Assembly: GCA_905210855.1 (NCBI GenBank)
Contig: CAJLYL010000018.1
Span: 1 to 26,061 of the forward strand
DNA: 26,061 nucleotides
From: an uncultured Clostridia bacterium
GTDB taxonomy: Bacteria > Bacillota > Clostridia > UMGS1810
Direction: 5' to 3'
The notes beneath the pieces are model-generated. The model searched no databases. It saw only the letters and a program-made list of their open reading frames with translations, and was not told the DNA's origin. Both the position numbers and the translations under genes were made by a program. Positions 22,243 to 26,061 of this stretch are shown here, piece after piece. Positions within the stretch are counted from its first letter, which is position 1. Each line of letters opens with the position of its first letter.

Positions 22243-23145
22243 ATGAACAAAAGAATCGGAATTCTGCTGACGATAATCGGTGGTGTGTGCTGGGGTGCAT
22301 CCGGTGTTGCCGGTCAGTGCCTGCTCGAAATGAGCGATATATCGTCTCGCTGGCTTGTGCCGGTCAGGCTGCTTATGTCGGGCATATTGCTCATTATATA
22401 TCAGTCGTGCAGGTGCGGCAAAGGGGTGTTTGACATATGGAAAAACCGCCGTGACGCGGCAGATATGATGATATATTCCATAGTCGGCATTATGCTTTGT
22501 CAGTATACTTATTTTTATACTATTGAATATTCCAACGCCGGCACGGCGACAATACTGCAATATGTAGCGCCGGTGCTCATTATGGGAGTGACCTGCTTTA
22601 TGCAAAAAAGGAGCCCCATGCTGAGCGAGGTGCTGTGCATTATTCTTGCGCTTGCAGGCGTGTTTGTGATAGCAACGCATTGCAAGACTGACGAACTCGC
22701 AATTTCGCCGCGCGCGCTTGTTGTCGGGCTGCTCTCGGCAGTGACTGTGGTTATATACAACATTCAGCCTATGAGGCTTATGCGCAGGTATTCCGCGGTG
22801 TATCTGCTTGCGTGGGCACTTGTGGTCGGCGGCGCGGTGATAACGCTCATCTTCAAGCCGTGGGAGTGTATGCCTGCGATGAATGTTAAGCGCGCATTGC
22901 TCGTCGGGGTGACTGTCATAGTCGGCTCTATAATGGGATTCTCGCTCTATCTCAACGGAGTTAAGCTAATCGGCGCGACATCGGCAAGCGTTATTGCAAG
23001 CATGGAGCCTGTCACGGCGGCGGTGCTGTCGGTCGTTTTCCTCGGCTCGCCGTTTACCGTGTACGATTTCATCGGTTTTGTGCTCATATTATCCACAATT
23101 ATTATTCTTGCGCTTGACAAGAGCAAAACGGAGGTGCACGCATGA
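22243..23145 (+). CDS. EamA-family (DMT) transporter
   Basis: A membrane protein of 300 residues with about ten hydrophobic helices in two repeats, the usual drug/metabolite transporter layout. The first helix has GGVCWGASGVAGQ, and the second repeat ends with GATSASVIASMEPVTAAVLSVVFLG, a typical EamA segment. Substrate is unknown; members export amino acids, metabolites or drugs. ATG 22243 follows AAGGAG by 6 nt; the GTG at 22222 lies upstream of that site. The stop overlaps the ispE start in ATGA, so the two are coupled. Confidence 0.9.
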   Translation: MNKRIGILLTIIGGVCWGASGVAGQCLLEMSDISSRWLVPVRLLMSGILLIIYQSCRCGKGVFDIWKNRRDAADMMIYSIVGIMLCQYTYFYTIEYSNAGTATILQYVAPVLIMGVTCFMQKRSPMLSEVLCIILALAGVFVIATHCKTDELAISPRALVVGLLSAVTVVIYNIQPMRLMRRYSAVYLLAWALVVGGAVITLIFKPWECMPAMNVKRALLVGVTVIVGSIMGFSLYLNGVKLIGATSASVIASMEPVTAAVLSVVFLGSPFTVYDFIGFVLILSTIIILALDKSKTEVHA

Positions 23146-23981
23146 CAGAAAATGCATATGCAAAAATTAATCTTTCGCTCGACGTTGTGCGTCGGCGTGA
23201 CGACGGTTATCATGATGTGAACATGATTATGCAGAGTCTGCTGCTGCACGATACGGTGTACATAGAGCCGGCAGAAAGCGGCATTGAGGTAACCTGCGAC
23301 AGCGGTGCCGTGCCGAATGGCGAGGGCAACATTGCCTACCGCGCGGCGAGGCTGATGCTTGACAAAGCCGGCAGAGGAGGCGGAGCGCGCATACACATAG
23401 AAAAACGGATTCCGGTGTGCGCCGGGCTTGCCGGCGGAAGTACGGACGGCGCGGCGGTGATTCGTGCAATGAACGTCTTGCTCGGAACAAATTTGGATTC
23501 GGCGGCACTGGAGGCACTTGCGGCTCAAATCGGTTCGGATGTGCCTTTTTGCATAAACGGCGGCACTGCGCTGGCGTTTGGCACGGGCACACGGATAAAA
23601 AAACTGCCCCGATTCGGCGAGCACACCGTATTGCTTGTGAAGCCGCCTGTGGATGTTTCTACGTCATGGGTGTACAAAAATCTGAATCTTGCTTCCGTGT
23701 CACATCCGAATATAGACGCGTTTGTCGCTGCGTTGGAGCGCAGCGATGACAGAGCGGCGCTTGCCGCATCGGGAAACGTGCTCGAGAGTGTGACGGTATC
23801 AAAGTACCCGATTATTGAAAAGATAAAATCGCAAATGACAAACCGCGGCGCAAGATTTTCCATGATGAGCGGCAGCGGTTCGACGGTTTTCGGAATTTTT
23901 GAAAAAACTGCCGATGCGGAAAATGCCGCAAAATTTTTCAAAAATAGCTTTGGCGAGGTAATTGTTACAAAGACAGTATAA
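23142..23981 (+). CDS. ispE: 4-diphosphocytidyl-2-C-methyl-D-erythritol kinase
   Basis: GHMP-family kinase of the MEP isoprenoid pathway, phosphorylating CDP-ME at the 2-hydroxyl. AYAKINLSLDVVRRRDDGYH is the substrate-binding N-terminus. PVCAGLAGGSTDGAAVIRAMN is the ATP-binding GHMP loop. A C-terminal MMSGSGSTVFGIF is motif III. Length is 279 residues, normal. GGAGG lies 5-9 nt upstream, inside the EamA gene. It shares the pathway with dxr at 10963. Confidence 0.96.
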   Translation: MTENAYAKINLSLDVVRRRDDGYHDVNMIMQSLLLHDTVYIEPAESGIEVTCDSGAVPNGEGNIAYRAARLMLDKAGRGGGARIHIEKRIPVCAGLAGGSTDGAAVIRAMNVLLGTNLDSAALEALAAQIGSDVPFCINGGTALAFGTGTRIKKLPRFGEHTVLLVKPPVDVSTSWVYKNLNLASVSHPNIDAFVAALERSDDRAALAASGNVLESVTVSKYPIIEKIKSQMTNRGARFSMMSGSGSTVFGIFEKTADAENAAKFFKNSFGEVIVTKTV

Positions 23982-24024
23982 ATAATTGAAAATAAGTCAA
24001 TACTTATGTCGAGGAGGGATATGT

Positions 24025-24669
24025 ATGAAAAAAATCATTCCTGCCATATGTATTGGCTTTTTATTATGCTTTTTTGTTTCGGTTTATATGGATTCCACCG
24101 AGGCGGCGCTGTCCGAGGGGCTGATAAGGCTTCATGTGATTGCAAACAGCGACAGCGAAGCTGACCAACAGCTAAAGCTGAAGGTGAGAGACAGAATATT
24201 GAAGGAGTGCGCGTCGCTTGCAAATGACTCACAGATAGAGGCTGTGCGGGCGGATATATGCACAAATCTTGATTATATAGAAGAGATAGCGCGCGATGAG
24301 ATAAAGAAAAACGGCTATGATTACGCCGTTAAGGCAAGCTACGGCATGGCGGATTTCCCGGAGAAGCGCTACGGAAGCATTACTCTGCCGTCGGGCTCAT
24401 ATCAGGCGCTCAGGGTAGAGATAGGTAAAGCAGAGGGCAAAAACTGGTGGTGTGTGCTTTTTCCGCCGCTTTGCTTTGTGGACGAGACGTGTGTGAGCGT
24501 TAGCGAAGAGAGCAACGATATACTCCGCTCACAGCTCGGCGACTCAACCTATGACATGGTTACGACGGATTCCGCAGCTGTGGAGTTTCGCCTGAAGTCA
24601 TATGAAATATGGCAGATGAGCAAGATGAAATTGAGAAAATATATGGCGGACATAGGGGAGAGCTTATAA
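24025..24669 (+). CDS. spoIIR: Stage II sporulation protein R
   Basis: Secreted forespore protein that triggers SpoIIGA to process pro-sigma E in the mother cell. The 214-residue product has an N-terminal signal/anchor helix (residues about 3-20), followed by the family core LIRLHVIANSDSEADQQLKLKVRD, then LPSGSYQALRVEIG and KNWWCVLFPPLCFVD. ATG 24025 has GAGGAGG 7 nt upstream; the in-frame TTG at 23986 lies before it. It is the clearest sign that the host belongs to an endospore-forming lineage. It lies 43 bp after ispE. Confidence 0.95.
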   Translation: MKKIIPAICIGFLLCFFVSVYMDSTEAALSEGLIRLHVIANSDSEADQQLKLKVRDRILKECASLANDSQIEAVRADICTNLDYIEEIARDEIKKNGYDYAVKASYGMADFPEKRYGSITLPSGSYQALRVEIGKAEGKNWWCVLFPPLCFVDETCVSVSEESNDILRSQLGDSTYDMVTTDSAAVEFRLKSYEIWQMSKMKLRKYMADIGESL

Positions 24670-24704
24670 GGAAGCAATCACACGAACAAGCATTTATCGG
24701 TATG

Positions 24705-25865
24705 TTATTTTACAAACAGCGGCGAGGTTGTGAAATCCTTGCCGCTCTTTCGTTTTTCGGGAGCATTGCAGCACAGCGCGGCTATGTCCGTGGCGGCTAT
24801 GTCAAAACGAAAAATGCTATCTGAGTCCGGTGAAAAATCTGCCGTTTTCGTAATCACGCTAAGGTCGGATTTTTTCTTAATCTGCGCCAAAAGCCGCTTG
24901 CCGTTTTCATTGAATGCGAGCACGCGGATATAGTCCGCCTCCTTGGACGGCGTTATGCCGAGCAGAGCGCACAGTACGGTGCGGCGTATACGGTGGGCGG
25001 TGTATCTCCTTGACGTGCAAGCCCCGAAGAATTCATCGAGGCTTACAGAGGATTTTGCGCACGATATCAGCCTGTTTGCCAGCCCGCTCTCCATGCCGAC
25101 GATGCTGTTCAGTGCTTCTGCGTCTGCAAGGCGCAGTGAACCGAGCAGCAGGCTTTCTATACGGTGAAGGTTGTATTCCTCGGAGGATATATCGGGTACA
25201 TACGACGATATATCCATTCCGTCTGATATTAGTTTGCGAACAGCCGTGGCGCTTGCGCAGGCGGACGATACAGGTTCATCGTCATGATAGCCGCCGCTGC
25301 GCTGTATAGGAATCGGCGTTATATCCGAGCCGATTTTTTTTAGTTGCGATATATAATTCACTGCCAAAATGTCGTTTGGCTTGAGTGAAAAATGCACATT
25401 TCCCATTGCTGCCGCAATAGCCGCTTCGCAGGCAGCCGGGTAGCCGAGCCCTTTTTTTAAAGCGGCGGTGAGAGTTTCTTTAAATATCGGCGGCTCATTG
25501 CAAAGTATATCCGAAATTTCATTCAGACGGCAGATATCTCCCGACTCACTGCCGAATGACAGAGCATCGGCAACTCCGAGGAACGACAAAAGCCGCACCG
25601 CGCCGTGAGCGTAATTTTGGGCGGATTGAAGGACGTAATATGCCGGTATCTCCACAACAAGGTCGGCGCCGTTTTCAACAGCGATTTTCGCACGAAACCA
25701 TTTATCATAAATTGCAACATCGCCGCGCTGAACAAGGCTGCCGCTCATAGCGCATATGACATAGTCATAGCCGAGACGGCGTGTTTGTTCTATTTGATAT
25801 TTATGTCCGTTGTGAAACGGGTTGTATTCACAGACGATTCCGCTTACCTTTTTTCCGTCAATCAT
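24705..25865 (-). CDS. tmcAL: tRNA(Met) cytidine acetate ligase TmcAL (YlbM)
   Basis: ATP-dependent enzyme that installs N4-acetylcytidine at the wobble position of elongator tRNA-Met using acetate. SGIVCEYNPFHNGHKYQI at residues about 8-25 holds the HxGH nucleotidyl-transfer motif. AMSGSLVQRGDVAIYDKW, GADLVVEIP and LSFGSESGD are family blocks, and the length is 386 residues. The start follows GGGAG and lies about 36 bp from its own -10. It is convergent with spoIIR, and its last codons contain the hairpin at 24718-24757. Confidence 0.95.
   Translation of the reverse strand: MIDGKKVSGIVCEYNPFHNGHKYQIEQTRRLGYDYVICAMSGSLVQRGDVAIYDKWFRAKIAVENGADLVVEIPAYYVLQSAQNYAHGAVRLLSFLGVADALSFGSESGDICRLNEISDILCNEPPIFKETLTAALKKGLGYPAACEAAIAAAMGNVHFSLKPNDILAVNYISQLKKIGSDITPIPIQRSGGYHDDEPVSSACASATAVRKLISDGMDISSYVPDISSEEYNLHRIESLLLGSLRLADAEALNSIVGMESGLANRLISCAKSSVSLDEFFGACTSRRYTAHRIRRTVLCALLGITPSKEADYIRVLAFNENGKRLLAQIKKKSDLSVITKTADFSPDSDSIFRFDIAATDIAALCCNAPEKRKSGKDFTTSPLFVK
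24718..24757 (+). terminator. Terminator of spoIIR inside the 3' end of tmcAL
   Basis: AGCGGCGAGG (24718-24727) pairs with CCTTGCCGCT (24737-24746) over 10 bp with one G-U, then CTTTCGTTTTT. It lies 48 bp after the spoIIR stop and within the last codons of the opposing gene. Confidence 0.7.
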
Positions 25866-25900
25866 TTTTTGCTCCCGAGTACGAATTTTATATACATATT

Positions 25901-25929
25901 ATTATATACGAATTTAAGCAAAAATTCAA
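25901..25929 (-). promoter_or_regulatory. Promoter of tmcAL
   Basis: On the minus strand TTGAAT (25924-25929) and TATAAT (25901-25906) are separated by 17 bp. It lies between the right-hand IS end and the gene. Confidence 0.8.
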
Positions 25930-25977
25930 GCAGCAATTGACGAATAAATTATGTGAAAGTGTCCAATTGTCAACACC

Positions 25978-26061
25978 ATTTGAGTTTCCCCATTTTTTCA
26001 GCAGAAACCGAAACCTATATCAGGAAACAAGGATAACTGCATAGATTTTTGCTTTTTCTTC
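25978..26061 (-). mobile_element. Second, inverted copy of the IS4-like element 3' end (partial)
   Basis: Read on the minus strand, bases 26057-25978 repeat 47-126 with a single mismatch. The frame ends at the same TGA (26000-25998), and the tail differs from the left copy only by Phe for Cys two residues before the stop. The last four bases at the window edge do not match the left copy, either real divergence or an end artefact. The element lies outside the window, with its transposase reading towards tmcAL. Confidence 0.75.

Noticed and set aside
1..26061. Composite transposon carrying cargo between two IS copies
   Set aside because: The interior is mostly essential core genes in a conserved chromosomal order, not accessory cargo; the IS copies are cut by the window edges.

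Overview
The window looks like a near-complete contig from an endospore-lineage Clostridia genome (Firmicutes/Bacillota, mixed GC, anaerobe-like gene content). The evidence is the rpsB-tsf-pyrH-frr-uppS-cdsA-dxr-rseP order, RNase J, spoIIR, tmcAL (ylbM), a T-box leader, an infC-rpmI-rplT attenuated operon, and AGGAGG-type ribosome binding sites. TGA ends several intact genes (uppS, the AMP ligase, the EamA transporter), so the standard bacterial code applies. I cannot name genus or species.

Layout. Positions 1-126 and 25978-26061 are the 3' ends of two copies of the same IS4-like transposase gene, both reading inward, so the window is bounded by an 80-bp inverted repeat. From 211 to 3334 lies an orphan YesM/YesN-type two-component system. 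From 3385 to 6030 a consensus promoter, a full T-box leader and a large HTH-cupin-acyl-CoA synthetase fusion form one transcription unit. From 6097 to 13131 runs the translation, pyrimidine, isoprenoid and envelope cluster: rpsB with a structured leader, tsf, then pyrH-frr-uppS-cdsA-dxr-rseP with overlapping or closely spaced genes. A 366-bp structured non-coding stretch precedes rnjA (13498-15165). An S-layer-anchored PstS-like binding protein follows (15266-16930).

From 17100 to 20310 is a decayed accessory patch. It holds a helicase remnant with an internal deletion and frameshift, fused in frame to the tail of a desulfoferrodoxin-like protein and then to a complete-looking SAM methyltransferase. 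Next comes an AraC/GyrI-like regulator gene with a stop at codon 3. A minus-strand tRNA-Pro/tRNA-Arg unit (20515-20706) with its own promoter and terminator is divergent from the infC-rpmI-rplT operon (20859-22161), which has a terminator-type leader and a non-AUG infC start. The right part carries an EamA transporter overlapping ispE, then spoIIR, and convergent tmcAL.

How it fits together: most of the window is core machinery. It includes ribosome and translation factors (S2, EF-Ts, RRF, IF3, L35, L20, two tRNAs, and tRNA-Met modification by TmcAL). It also includes the MEP isoprenoid steps Dxr and IspE with UppS using the product, phospholipid CDP-DAG synthesis, intramembrane proteolysis, and RNA decay. 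The least ordinary items are the T-box-controlled HTH-cupin-AMP-ligase, the structured leaders of rpsB and rnjA, the SLH-PstS fusion, and the three-family mosaic ORF.
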